Of a stretch of 12,096 nucleotides of DNA, positions 1-6,171 are shown piece by piece. The stretch is from positions 11,361 to 23,456 of the forward strand of contig DJHE01000028.1 in assembly GCA_002432945.1 (NCBI GenBank), written 5' to 3'. The DNA is from Synergistaceae bacterium UBA5827 (GTDB lineage Bacteria > Synergistota > Synergistia > Synergistales > 79-D21). Below the pieces are notes generated by a model that saw only the letters and a program-made list of their open reading frames with translations, ran no database searches and was not told the origin of the DNA. Position numbers and translations under genes: made by a program. Positions within the stretch are counted from its first letter, which is position 1. Each line of letters begins with the position of its first letter.

Positions 1-642
1 TTCATCGGGGGGAAAATGAAGCCATTCAAGCGCCAAATCCAGCCTGATGAGGTCCTGTCGCTCCCTATGCTTTCCAGGTAGCGTTTCCTCCATCAATTTT
101 CTCGATTCCGGCAACTCGAAAAGATCTTTTAAAAGGCTCCTCATGAAAAGCTGGCTAAGCCCTGAAGCCAGCGGATAAAGAGGGAAAATCCCCGTTTCCG
201 GAAGAGCTCCCTCATCCAGGATCTCGATTTCCGGGTTGCTCATTTCCCAACCTTTTTCCTTCTTCTCCGCTTTTCCGAAAAGAGCTGCCCTTACCCCTGG
301 TTTAATTTTTACTGCCAGTCCCCTGCGGTTAAACCAGGTGCAGTACAACCTTTCTCCTGTTTCTTCAAGGATTGCCGTAATGACTAGCAGCGTGCCCCTG
401 CCATCACGCCGGTGCATCCTCGTGGATTGCACTCGGTTCAGAACGCCGGTAACCAGCACGTTTTTCCCGTTGGCCAGCTCGCTAATCCTTAAAACGCGCC
501 TCCGATCCTCATACCGTCTCGGGAAATGGAGAAAAAGGTCTTTCAAGGTGCGAATTCCAATTGAAGCCAAGGATCTTTCCCTGGCAGGACCGACACCTTT
601 TAAGACGTTTACGGGTGACTCGAGCGCCAGCGGCTCCTTCAA
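1..642 (-). CDS. recG: ATP-dependent DNA helicase RecG, N-terminal part (runs off the left edge)
   Basis: RecG is a branched-DNA translocase that regresses stalled replication forks and processes recombination intermediates. Only the first 214 codons are in the window. They cover the helix-hairpin-helix-like start (LKGVGPARE, about residues 13-21), the LFLHFPRRYEDRR signature (about 32-44) and the OB-fold 'wedge' domain that splits the junction, ending near a LYPLASGLSQ segment that matches the usual link to the helicase domain. The helicase motifs lie outside the window. The start is TTG at 642-640: an in-frame TGA lies three codons upstream, so no earlier start is possible, and the next good start falls inside the conserved domain. 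TTG shares bases with the divIVA stop (TTGA), so the two are probably translationally coupled. The ribosome site before this TTG is weak. Family assignment is firm; whether the gene is intact cannot be seen. Confidence 0.93.
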   Translation of the reverse strand, partial: MKEPLALESPVNVLKGVGPARERSLASIGIRTLKDLFLHFPRRYEDRRRVLRISELANGKNVLVTGVLNRVQSTRMHRRDGRGTLLVITAILEETGERLYCTWFNRRGLAVKIKPGVRAALFGKAEKKEKGWEMSNPEIEILDEGALPETGIFPLYPLASGLSQLFMRSLLKDLFELPESRKLMEETLPGKHRERQDLIRLDLALEWLHFPPDE

Positions 643-1115
643 CGCGTTTCAGGCGGCCTGCCGCTTTCGGAGACGAGGCCGATGAGGGTTTCGAACTTGG
701 ACAAGGTCCCCTTCATCTCGGCAACGAACTGCTGCCTAACTTGCATAAGGCGCCCTAGTTCCCTTTTTTGCTCTTCAATCCGCCCCATTGCCTCTTCTAC
801 AATCGCGTCAGCTTTCACTTGCGCTTCTTTCAAGGTCAGTTCGGCTTGTTGGGTGGAAGATTTGATTTTCTCCTCGGCACTCTGTTGCGCGAATAGTATC
901 GCCTCGTTAAGCGAATGCCTGAGTTCACGGCACTCCTTTATCTGCTCGTCCGAGGTTTCCAGCTTCCTTTCCAGATCCCGTATCTTCTCGACATAGCCCT
1001 GGAGGTTTTCGGCAATCCTGTCGAGAAACTCGTCCACTTCTTCGGGGTCATAGCCCCTCAGAGCCCGTTTGAAGGACTGTTGCTGGATATCCAGCGGAGT
1101 GAAAAGGTCGTTCAT
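639..1115 (-). CDS. divIVA: DivIVA-domain cell-division/polarity protein
   Basis: The 158-residue protein opens with the DivIVA lipid-binding signature: FTPLDIQQQSFKRALRGYDP at about residues 5-24, followed by EEVDEFLDRIAENL. Almost all of the rest (about 27-145) is charged heptad-like coiled coil, as expected for a protein that oligomerises at negatively curved membrane near septa and poles. The family recruits division-site regulators or cell-wall machinery in Gram-positive bacteria; the exact partner differs among lineages and cannot be read here. The start ATG overlaps the sepF stop as ATGA, with GGAGG ten bases upstream. The gene lies directly downstream of sepF, the classic ylm/divIVA arrangement, which supports a role in septum placement. 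The length is close to that of the family. The short Arg/Pro-rich tail (GRPPETR) is not conserved in any way I recognise. Confidence 0.93.
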   Translation of the reverse strand: MNDLFTPLDIQQQSFKRALRGYDPEEVDEFLDRIAENLQGYVEKIRDLERKLETSDEQIKECRELRHSLNEAILFAQQSAEEKIKSSTQQAELTLKEAQVKADAIVEEAMGRIEEQKRELGRLMQVRQQFVAEMKGTLSKFETLIGLVSESGRPPETR

Positions 1116-1540
1116 CCTTCATTGACCTCCGCTATTTCCTCAGGTTCGTTTTCCGTCCCGGGTTTGTCCGGTTCCTCCCAGATCTCCAGCAACCGGCCAT
1201 GTGGTGCGGCAAGAAAGACTCCCGGCGCAATTCGGATGACCTTCCCCTGGGTGGAAAAGACGGCTCCGCAGACGAAGTCAAGTAAGCCTTGCCCGGGCTC
1301 GAGTTCCACCGGCCTCAGGTCCAGGATGACCATTTGCCCCATTCTCAGGGACTCCGCTAGTTCATCCTTCCTGTCCAGGGAAGACTGCCCTCGGACCAGG
1401 ATAACGGCCGGCTTTCCGATCGCAGGCTGAAAAACTCTCCTTTTCCGCTCTTCCCAGTCGTTTCCGCGGAGTTCCTCTTCCTCCTCGAAGTCATCGTCTT
1501 CTTCGATGAGGCCAAGAAATGCCAGGAATCTTTCCCACAA
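1112..1540 (-). CDS. sepF: Cell division protein SepF
   Basis: SepF is a membrane-anchored partner of FtsZ that bundles and tethers Z-ring filaments. The 142-residue product has the expected three parts: an N-terminal amphipathic segment (WERFLAFLGL, about residues 2-11), a very acidic linker (EEDDDFEEEEE), and the SepF/DUF552 core from about residue 38 to 120 (KPAVILVRGQ, then MVILDLRP, then GQGLLDFVCGAVFSTQGKV), ending in a short acidic tail. I chose TTG at 1540 because the strong GGGAGG at 1556-1551 is ten bases upstream of it but only one base from the GTG at 1549. The GTG start would add three residues (MSA), so the choice does not affect function. It begins 17 nt after the yggS stop and overlaps divIVA by 4 nt. 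Confidence 0.93.
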   Translation of the reverse strand: MWERFLAFLGLIEEDDDFEEEEELRGNDWEERKRRVFQPAIGKPAVILVRGQSSLDRKDELAESLRMGQMVILDLRPVELEPGQGLLDFVCGAVFSTQGKVIRIAPGVFLAAPHGRLLEIWEEPDKPGTENEPEEIAEVNEG

Positions 1541-1550
1541 AGCGCTCACA

Positions 1551-1556
1551 CCTCCC
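1551..1556 (-). promoter_or_regulatory. Ribosome binding site that decides the sepF start
   Basis: The minus strand reads GGGAGGTG here. It is one base from a GTG (1549), too close for initiation, and ten bases from an in-frame TTG (1540). This favours the TTG as the sepF start. The site directly follows the yggS stop codon. Confidence 0.6.
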
Positions 1557-1557
1557 T

Positions 1558-2250
1558 TTATTCCCTGGGGCCGAATAAAGCCCTCCCCAAGCGTACGCAG
1601 GTGCTCCCCTGCTCGATAGCCATTTCGAAATCGTCCGACATTCCCATCGATAAATCAGGCATTTGGAGACCCAGCCTACCAGACATCCTTTCCCTTAATC
1701 CCCTCAAAAGGCAAAAGGCTTCAGCGACACTGGCCTGGCCGCCTTCCAGGGGCCCTACCGTCATCAGGCCCCTCAATTTCACTCTCGGGCAAGTTCGGAG
1801 GATATCCTCCATAAGCTTCTCAAGTCCTTCCGGTGAAACCCCATGCTTGGAAATCTCTCCCGAAGTGTTGACCTCGACCAGGGCCTCGATTTCCCCACCC
1901 TTTTCCGCAAGGATTCGTTCAAGGTCCTGGGCAAGATCAAGACGATCCAGGGAGTCGATCCTTGAAAAAAGGGCCAGCGCCTTTCTTGCCTTGTTTCGCT
2001 GCAGATGTCCTATCAGTCGCCATTCTGAGACGCATTCCCGTGGCCAATTCTCGATCTTTAGCGCTGCCTCCTGGACACGGTTTTCGCCGAAGAGTCGAAT
2101 ACCCGCGTCCCATGCATCCTGGATTTCAACGGGCGAACGCGTTTTCGTCACCGCCATCAAGGCAACCGCTTCCGCGGTTCTTCCCGACCTGCGGGCTGCT
2201 TTGGAAATCTTCAATTCGATTTCCCTGATACGGCTTCCAAGATCAGTCAC
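1558..2250 (-). CDS. yggS: YggS/YlmE-family pyridoxal-phosphate-binding protein (PLP homeostasis protein)
   Basis: This 230-residue, single-domain protein has the fold-type III alanine-racemase-like barrel of the YggS/PROSC family. The PLP-binding lysine is K36 in AVTKTRS, followed by the family signatures LFGENRVQEA (about 53-62), WRLIGHLQRNKA, and the C-terminal DLSMGMSDDFEMAIEQGST and VRLGRALFG. The family has no proven catalytic reaction; it binds PLP and balances B6 vitamers and amino-acid or keto-acid pools. The start is GTG, overlapping the upstream hlyD-like stop as GTGA. In Bacillus the orthologue ylmE sits beside sepF (ylmF) and divIVA, and the same order is seen here. The length is normal and no key residue is missing. 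Confidence 0.95.
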   Translation of the reverse strand: MTDLGSRIREIELKISKAARRSGRTAEAVALMAVTKTRSPVEIQDAWDAGIRLFGENRVQEAALKIENWPRECVSEWRLIGHLQRNKARKALALFSRIDSLDRLDLAQDLERILAEKGGEIEALVEVNTSGEISKHGVSPEGLEKLMEDILRTCPRVKLRGLMTVGPLEGGQASVAEAFCLLRGLRERMSGRLGLQMPDLSMGMSDDFEMAIEQGSTCVRLGRALFGPRE

Positions 2251-3197
2251 CAGAGCAAAACCTTCCTCTCCGCGCCCACTGCAGCCTGGCTCAGGACAAG
2301 GTCCCCGGCCTTGAGGCCTTCCGTAACGAGAAAACGCGAAGCGGCCAGGGGCATTCCCGTGACATTGCGGTATTCGAGTTTACCGGAGCAAAAAGCGTAC
2401 ACGCCCACACCACCGGCCTTCTGCAGAAGTGCGCTTTCCGGCACAACAACTCCCTTAAGCTCCCCTTGGAAGAATTCGATCTGCCTGCTCCTGGAGTTGA
2501 CCATCGTCATCGGGAAAAAGGGTAGTGTCACATAAACCTTCGCTTTGGACCCATAATCCTGGACCGCACGAATAAGGGCCTGCTGGGGCCTTTCTCCCTC
2601 GATCGAGAAAAGAACGGTTCCCTTCCTGATTTGCCCGCGTGTCGCTTCATCCATTTCTATATAGGCGATGGCACGCAACTCCTGGGGTTGCGGAATGAGC
2701 TTCCCCACGAAGCCTCCCCGTGAAACCCGTTCGCCCTCGGCCTTCCACCTCAAGGATCCTGCAGATGGAAGCTCCCCATCCCCGGGCCAGGCTCCCGAAA
2801 AAGCCCATTTCCCCTCAAGTCCGTCAAGGGCAGGGAGGAAGTAACCCGATCGTGGCGCTTTGATTATCGCCTTCTGGCTGCCTGACAGAATCTCGGCAAC
2901 GATAACCCCCTTCGAAACCCGGACTGCTTCCAGGCCCAGGGGAAAATGAATGACACCATCCAAGGGAGAAACCAGGGCCGTTTCCCCCCACAAAAGGATC
3001 GTTTTGGACCGGACTGTTTCCCGGATCGTAAGAGGCTCCGCCGTTGAAAATTCCGGCCGGTACGACCTGAAATGAGTCCACCAACCCAGGTAGGCTGCCA
3101 GGCTTCCTGCAACGATGACGACCAAAAGCCCCCTGTAAAGCCATGGACCGGTCTTTTTTTTAGACGATCGTTCACTCCCGGCGGGCTCTCTTCCCAA
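2247..3197 (-). CDS. HlyD-like single-pass membrane protein (membrane-fusion-protein fold), partner unknown
   Basis: The 316-residue protein has a basic N-terminus (SSKKK), one transmembrane segment at about residues 19-39, and the rest probably extracytoplasmic. The C-terminal half looks like a membrane-fusion/HlyD adaptor: a barrel-type stretch (EGERVSRGGFVGKLIPQPQ, about 154-172), a beta segment with VVVPESALLQ, and a closing segment TEGLKAGDLVLSQ typical of this family. I see no long coiled-coil hairpin between the lipoyl-like halves, and no ABC or RND transporter lies nearby, so a classical tripartite efflux role is doubtful. The start is TTG at 3197: GGGGAGG lies eight bases upstream and no better in-frame start is near. 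It begins 23 nt after nrdJ and overlaps yggS by 4 nt. HlyD-like genes next to yggS-sepF are, from memory, a recurring arrangement in clostridial-type genomes, suggesting an envelope or division role; this is inference. Confidence 0.7.
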   Translation of the reverse strand: MGREPAGSERSSKKKTGPWLYRGLLVVIVAGSLAAYLGWWTHFRSYRPEFSTAEPLTIRETVRSKTILLWGETALVSPLDGVIHFPLGLEAVRVSKGVIVAEILSGSQKAIIKAPRSGYFLPALDGLEGKWAFSGAWPGDGELPSAGSLRWKAEGERVSRGGFVGKLIPQPQELRAIAYIEMDEATRGQIRKGTVLFSIEGERPQQALIRAVQDYGSKAKVYVTLPFFPMTMVNSRSRQIEFFQGELKGVVVPESALLQKAGGVGVYAFCSGKLEYRNVTGMPLAASRFLVTEGLKAGDLVLSQAAVGAERKVLLW

Positions 3198-3220
3198 GCA
3201 GACAACCTCCCCGATAAACT

Positions 3221-5404
3221 TTAATCACATTTTGAAAAATCGCAACTCTTGCACCGGATACATCCCTCGCTATGGATCAATGGAGAACCGCATGACGGGC
3301 ACATTTCCGCAGCCTTTGAATCCACCTTGAACCCTCCGGCCCTCTCCAAGCCTCGAGCAATGGCATCCGGCAGGCTCAGGATAATCCCGTCAGCCTCCCA
3401 AACAGGCTGGCTTCCGCCAATCCCCTTGAGTTGACTAACCACCTCCTCAACGGGGACACCGCTCCTGAGTGCCAAAGAGATCAGGCGTCCAAGAGCCTCT
3501 GTGTGTGCCTGGGTGTCCTTGCCTGATTTCCCGAGTGTGGCAAAAACTTCGAAAGGCCGGGAATCCATCTCGTTGACCGTTAGGTAGAGGTTTCCGAACC
3601 CTGTCATGATCTTTACCGTTGTGCCCTGGAGGAGAGAGGGTCTTCTCCGTGGCCGGGTCGGCCCTTCCTTTTCCTCGTTCCCGGCTTTTTCCTGGGACCC
3701 GGAGTAAAGGATCTGGCTATCCTTGCAGCGGTCTCGATAAACGGTGATTCCCTTGCAGCCCGATTCGTAGGAAAGCCAGAAAGCCCTCCTGACATCCTCG
3801 CGGTCTGCCTCGTTCGGAAGGTTGATCGTCTTGCTGACCGCGTTATCGGTAAAACGCTGGAAGGCTGCCTGCATGCGCACATGCGCTTCGAAGGGAATCT
3901 CGTGGGAGGTAAGGAAAACTTTCCTGATGTCCTCCGATACGTCGACCCCTTCCAGCGAACCCGACTCGCAGATCGCCTCCAGCACTCCCGGGCGCATCAT
4001 CCCTCTTTCCTCAATCCTCTTCAGGAGTATTTCGTTGACAACCGTGAGTGTATCGGTTTCAAAGGCTTTCCTGCGGTATGCAAGGGCATAAACCGGTTCT
4101 ATGCCGCTGGAACAATCCGCCAGGATCGAGAGGGTTCCTGTCGGGGCAATCGTCGTCACAGTGGCGTTGCGCATGGGGCGCCCCTGCTTTTCCCAAACGC
4201 TGCCCTTCCAGCTCGGGAAACACCCCCGTTCTTCCGCGAGGGTCTCGCTCGCCGCGTGTCCACGGGATTGGACGAAGGACATCACCTCTTCCGCAAGGGC
4301 AATCGATTCCCGGCTCCCGTAAGGCAGGCCTTTCTCGAAAAGGACTTCCGCCCATCCCATGATCCCCAGCCCTATCTTTCGGTTTTCACGTGTACGTTCG
4401 GCTATGGCAGGCAAGGGATAATGGTTCATTTCGATCACATCGTCCAGGAAACGCACGGCGAGTTCGACAACTTTCCCGAGTTTATCCCAGTCGAAATTTC
4501 CATCGCTGTTCAGGAATCGGACAAGGTTGAGGGAACCCAGGTTGCAACTTTCGTAGGGCAACAGTGGCTGTTCTCCGCAAGGATTCGTGGAGTCGATCCT
4601 TCCGACATGGGGAGTCGGGTTCCCGGCGTTGATCCGGTCGAGGAAGACAAGCCCCGGGTCTCCGGAGGCCCAGGCGGACTCGACAAGCAGGTCGAAAAGT
4701 TCCGCTGCTCGAACCACGCAGGACACCTCGCCCGTGCGGGGATTTTTCAATTCCCACTCCCCGTTGTCCTTCACGGTTTGCATGAAGGCATCGGAAACCC
4801 CGACGGAAATATTGAAGTTCGTCAGCCTTCCCCGGGTCGTCTTCGCCTTGATGAATTCGAAGATATCCGGGTGGGAAACCTCAAGGATCCCCATGTTGGC
4901 GCCCCGTCTCATTCCTCCTTGCTTGACGACTTCAGTGGCATCATTGAAAAGTTCCATGAATGATATGGGACCGGAGGCCACTCCAGAAGTCGAGCGAACT
5001 CTATCACCGGCCGGCCGGATCTTCGAAAAATTGAAACCGGTACCTCCCCCGCTCTTGTGAACCAGAGCTGTGGCCTTTAGCGTGTCGAAAATTTCGTCCA
5101 TGCTGTCGCCAACCGGGAGGACGAAACAGGCCGAAAGCTGCCCCAACTTGGACCCGGCGTTCATAAGGGTCGGCGAGTTTGGCAGGAAGAGAAGTCGAGC
5201 CATGATTTCGTAAAACGCGACTGCATGGGACGAGGGGGCTCCCCCCCACTTTTCCTCCGCTTCCGCAACCGAGGTTGCCACTCGCCACAGCAACTCGGAA
5301 GGGGTTTCCTCCACCTGTCCCTCGTCATTCTTCCTAAGGTATCTCTTTTCAAGCACTTTTACTGCATTTTCCGAAAAAAAGGGGGCAATGATTTCTGGGG
5401 TCAT
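3221..5404 (-). CDS. nrdJ: Adenosylcobalamin-dependent (class II) ribonucleotide reductase
   Basis: NrdJ reduces ribonucleotides to deoxyribonucleotides using a thiyl radical made from adenosylcobalamin; it works with or without oxygen. The 727-residue protein shows NSPTLMNAG and the redox cysteine C93 (LSACFVLPV), then KSGGGTGFNFS, and the active-site block NPCGEQ with radical cysteine C276, N274 and E278. The second redox cysteine is C287 (ESCNLGSLNL), 11 residues on, as in the Thermotoga enzyme. APTGTLSILADCSSGIEP is also present. The C-terminus has a CxxC-CxxC-type zinc-ribbon tail (MCPSCGSP to SKCD) thought to shuttle electrons. There is no N-terminal ATP-cone, so dATP feedback through that domain is not expected. 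ATG at 5404 is chosen because GAGGAGG lies nine bases upstream; the preceding GTG (5407) is a near-equal alternative. A reading frame open to 5470 would swallow the promoter and is rejected. Tandem NrdR boxes lie upstream. Confidence 0.96.
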   Translation of the reverse strand: MTPEIIAPFFSENAVKVLEKRYLRKNDEGQVEETPSELLWRVATSVAEAEEKWGGAPSSHAVAFYEIMARLLFLPNSPTLMNAGSKLGQLSACFVLPVGDSMDEIFDTLKATALVHKSGGGTGFNFSKIRPAGDRVRSTSGVASGPISFMELFNDATEVVKQGGMRRGANMGILEVSHPDIFEFIKAKTTRGRLTNFNISVGVSDAFMQTVKDNGEWELKNPRTGEVSCVVRAAELFDLLVESAWASGDPGLVFLDRINAGNPTPHVGRIDSTNPCGEQPLLPYESCNLGSLNLVRFLNSDGNFDWDKLGKVVELAVRFLDDVIEMNHYPLPAIAERTRENRKIGLGIMGWAEVLFEKGLPYGSRESIALAEEVMSFVQSRGHAASETLAEERGCFPSWKGSVWEKQGRPMRNATVTTIAPTGTLSILADCSSGIEPVYALAYRRKAFETDTLTVVNEILLKRIEERGMMRPGVLEAICESGSLEGVDVSEDIRKVFLTSHEIPFEAHVRMQAAFQRFTDNAVSKTINLPNEADREDVRRAFWLSYESGCKGITVYRDRCKDSQILYSGSQEKAGNEEKEGPTRPRRRPSLLQGTTVKIMTGFGNLYLTVNEMDSRPFEVFATLGKSGKDTQAHTEALGRLISLALRSGVPVEEVVSQLKGIGGSQPVWEADGIILSLPDAIARGLERAGGFKVDSKAAEMCPSCGSPLIHSEGCIRCKSCDFSKCD

Positions 5405-5413
5405 CACTTGGGT

Positions 5414-5420
5414 CCTCCTC
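5414..5420 (-). promoter_or_regulatory. Ribosome binding site of nrdJ
   Basis: GAGGAGG on the minus strand, nine bases before the ATG at 5404 and six before the GTG at 5407. It places translation start here rather than at the upstream in-frame ATG at 5470, which would put the ribosome site and promoter inside the gene. Confidence 0.75.
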
Positions 5421-5441
5421 ACGAAGTCGATATCTTGTCCT

Positions 5442-5470
5442 ATTATCGCTCGGAATGCCCCGTTAATCAA
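5442..5470 (-). promoter_or_regulatory. Probable sigma-A type promoter of nrdJ
   Basis: On the minus strand a TTGATT (5470-5465, four of six matches to TTGACA) is followed by exactly 17 bases and GATAAT (5447-5442, five of six matches to TATAAT). Transcription would start near 5435, leaving a leader of about 30 nt that contains the ribosome site. It lies just downstream of two NrdR boxes. Confidence 0.6.
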
Positions 5471-5477
5471 GCATATA

Positions 5478-5493
5478 TCACAATATATGGTGG
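5478..5493. promoter_or_regulatory. NrdR box 1 upstream of nrdJ
   Basis: The plus strand reads TCACAATATATGGTGG, which matches 13 of 16 positions of the NrdR-box consensus as I remember it (ACACWATATATWGTGT). NrdR is a zinc-finger/ATP-cone repressor that senses dATP/ATP and represses ribonucleotide reductase genes. The box starts 31 bp from box 2, so both lie on the same face of the helix. Confidence 0.75.
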
Positions 5494-5508
5494 CTATTTA
5501 TTGGCATT

Positions 5509-5524
5509 GCACAACATGTTGTGT
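5509..5524. promoter_or_regulatory. NrdR box 2 upstream of nrdJ
   Basis: The plus strand reads GCACAACATGTTGTGT, again 13 of 16 matches to the NrdR consensus, with a perfect 14-bp palindrome at 5510-5523. A 15-bp spacer separates it from box 1, the usual tandem geometry. It ends only nine bases from the stop codon of the upstream HAD gene. Confidence 0.72.
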
Positions 5525-5532
5525 GTTTCGTT

Positions 5533-6171
5533 TCACACTCCCAGCATATCTCCCAGTGAAGGCAGGTCCAGGACGGTTTTCCAGGCTCCCGCCCTGGCCA
5601 GTTCCTTCTCCCCGTGGTTTCCCGAAGAGACGCCTATTGTCCTCACTCCAGCGGCTATTCCTGTTTTCATGTCGATGTCCGTATCGCCCACAAAGAGCGC
5701 CGATCCGCGATCCACCTCGAGAATCTTTAGCCCCAGCAGGAGAGAATCGGGGAAGGGTTTCGGCCTTTCTACCGATTCAAGGCCGACAATTGCCTCGAAG
5801 TACGGGGCCAGCCCGACGGCTTCGACGGAAACCCGGGCATAACGCCTGTTTGTCACGACCCCCCTGCGAATTCCGCCTGCTGCAAGCCTTTCCAGCAGCG
5901 GCACGGTTCCTGGAAAAGGTCTCAATTCCTTTCTTTCCAGCGCACTATAGTGGTTTCGGTAATGCTCAAGCCACTCCGGCCGGAATTCCCCCCATAGAGC
6001 ACACCAGGCAGCCTCTATCGGGAGGCCTATCGTGGAAAGGACCTGTTCGCGGGTCACCTCCGGCAAATCCAGATCCCTCGCCATGCCATTCATGCATGAC
6101 GTAATGGCATGGCTGCTGTCAATCAAAGTCATGTCGAAATCGAATAGAATTGCCTGTATTCCTTTTTTCAC
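5533..6171 (-). CDS. HAD-superfamily phosphatase (phosphoglycolate-phosphatase-like)
   Basis: The 212-residue soluble protein has all four HAD motifs: motif I DFDMTL with nucleophile D11 and acid/base D13; motif II T107 in VVTNRR; motif III K138 in ERPKPFPDS; and motif IV VGDTDIDMKTG with D163 and D167. The helical cap between motifs I and II (about residues 16-95) is the type seen in Gph/PpaX/beta-phosphoglucomutase relatives. Substrate cannot be deduced; 2-phosphoglycolate or a small phosphorylated metabolite is likely. The start is GTG at 6171, overlapping the methyltransferase stop as GTGA, with GGAGG seven bases upstream. It is the last gene of the six-gene run. The third position of motif I is M where D-x-D-G/S-T is most common (DFDMT), which is a tolerated variant. 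Confidence 0.88.
   Translation of the reverse strand: MKKGIQAILFDFDMTLIDSSHAITSCMNGMARDLDLPEVTREQVLSTIGLPIEAAWCALWGEFRPEWLEHYRNHYSALERKELRPFPGTVPLLERLAAGGIRRGVVTNRRYARVSVEAVGLAPYFEAIVGLESVERPKPFPDSLLLGLKILEVDRGSALFVGDTDIDMKTGIAAGVRTIGVSSGNHGEKELARAGAWKTVLDLPSLGDMLGV

Noticed and set aside
1601..2314. 237-codon open frame on the plus strand
   Set aside because: Antisense to yggS, with serine/arginine-rich composition and no domain; a shadow of the real gene.
3881..4963. 360-codon open frame on the plus strand
   Set aside because: It lies entirely antisense to the well-conserved nrdJ frame, shows no recognisable domain, and has no clear ribosome site. Long antisense frames are expected opposite GC-biased genes.
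5405..5470. 22-codon N-terminal extension of nrdJ
   Set aside because: It would overlap the promoter and ribosome site, and the added residues do not resemble the family N-terminus.
5509..5524. Terminator for the HAD operon
   Set aside because: The palindrome is not followed by a T-run on the minus strand and fits an NrdR box better.
5388..6104. 238-codon open frame on the plus strand
   Set aside because: Antisense to the HAD gene and running across the nrdJ promoter; rich in Arg and Pro, no domain seen.
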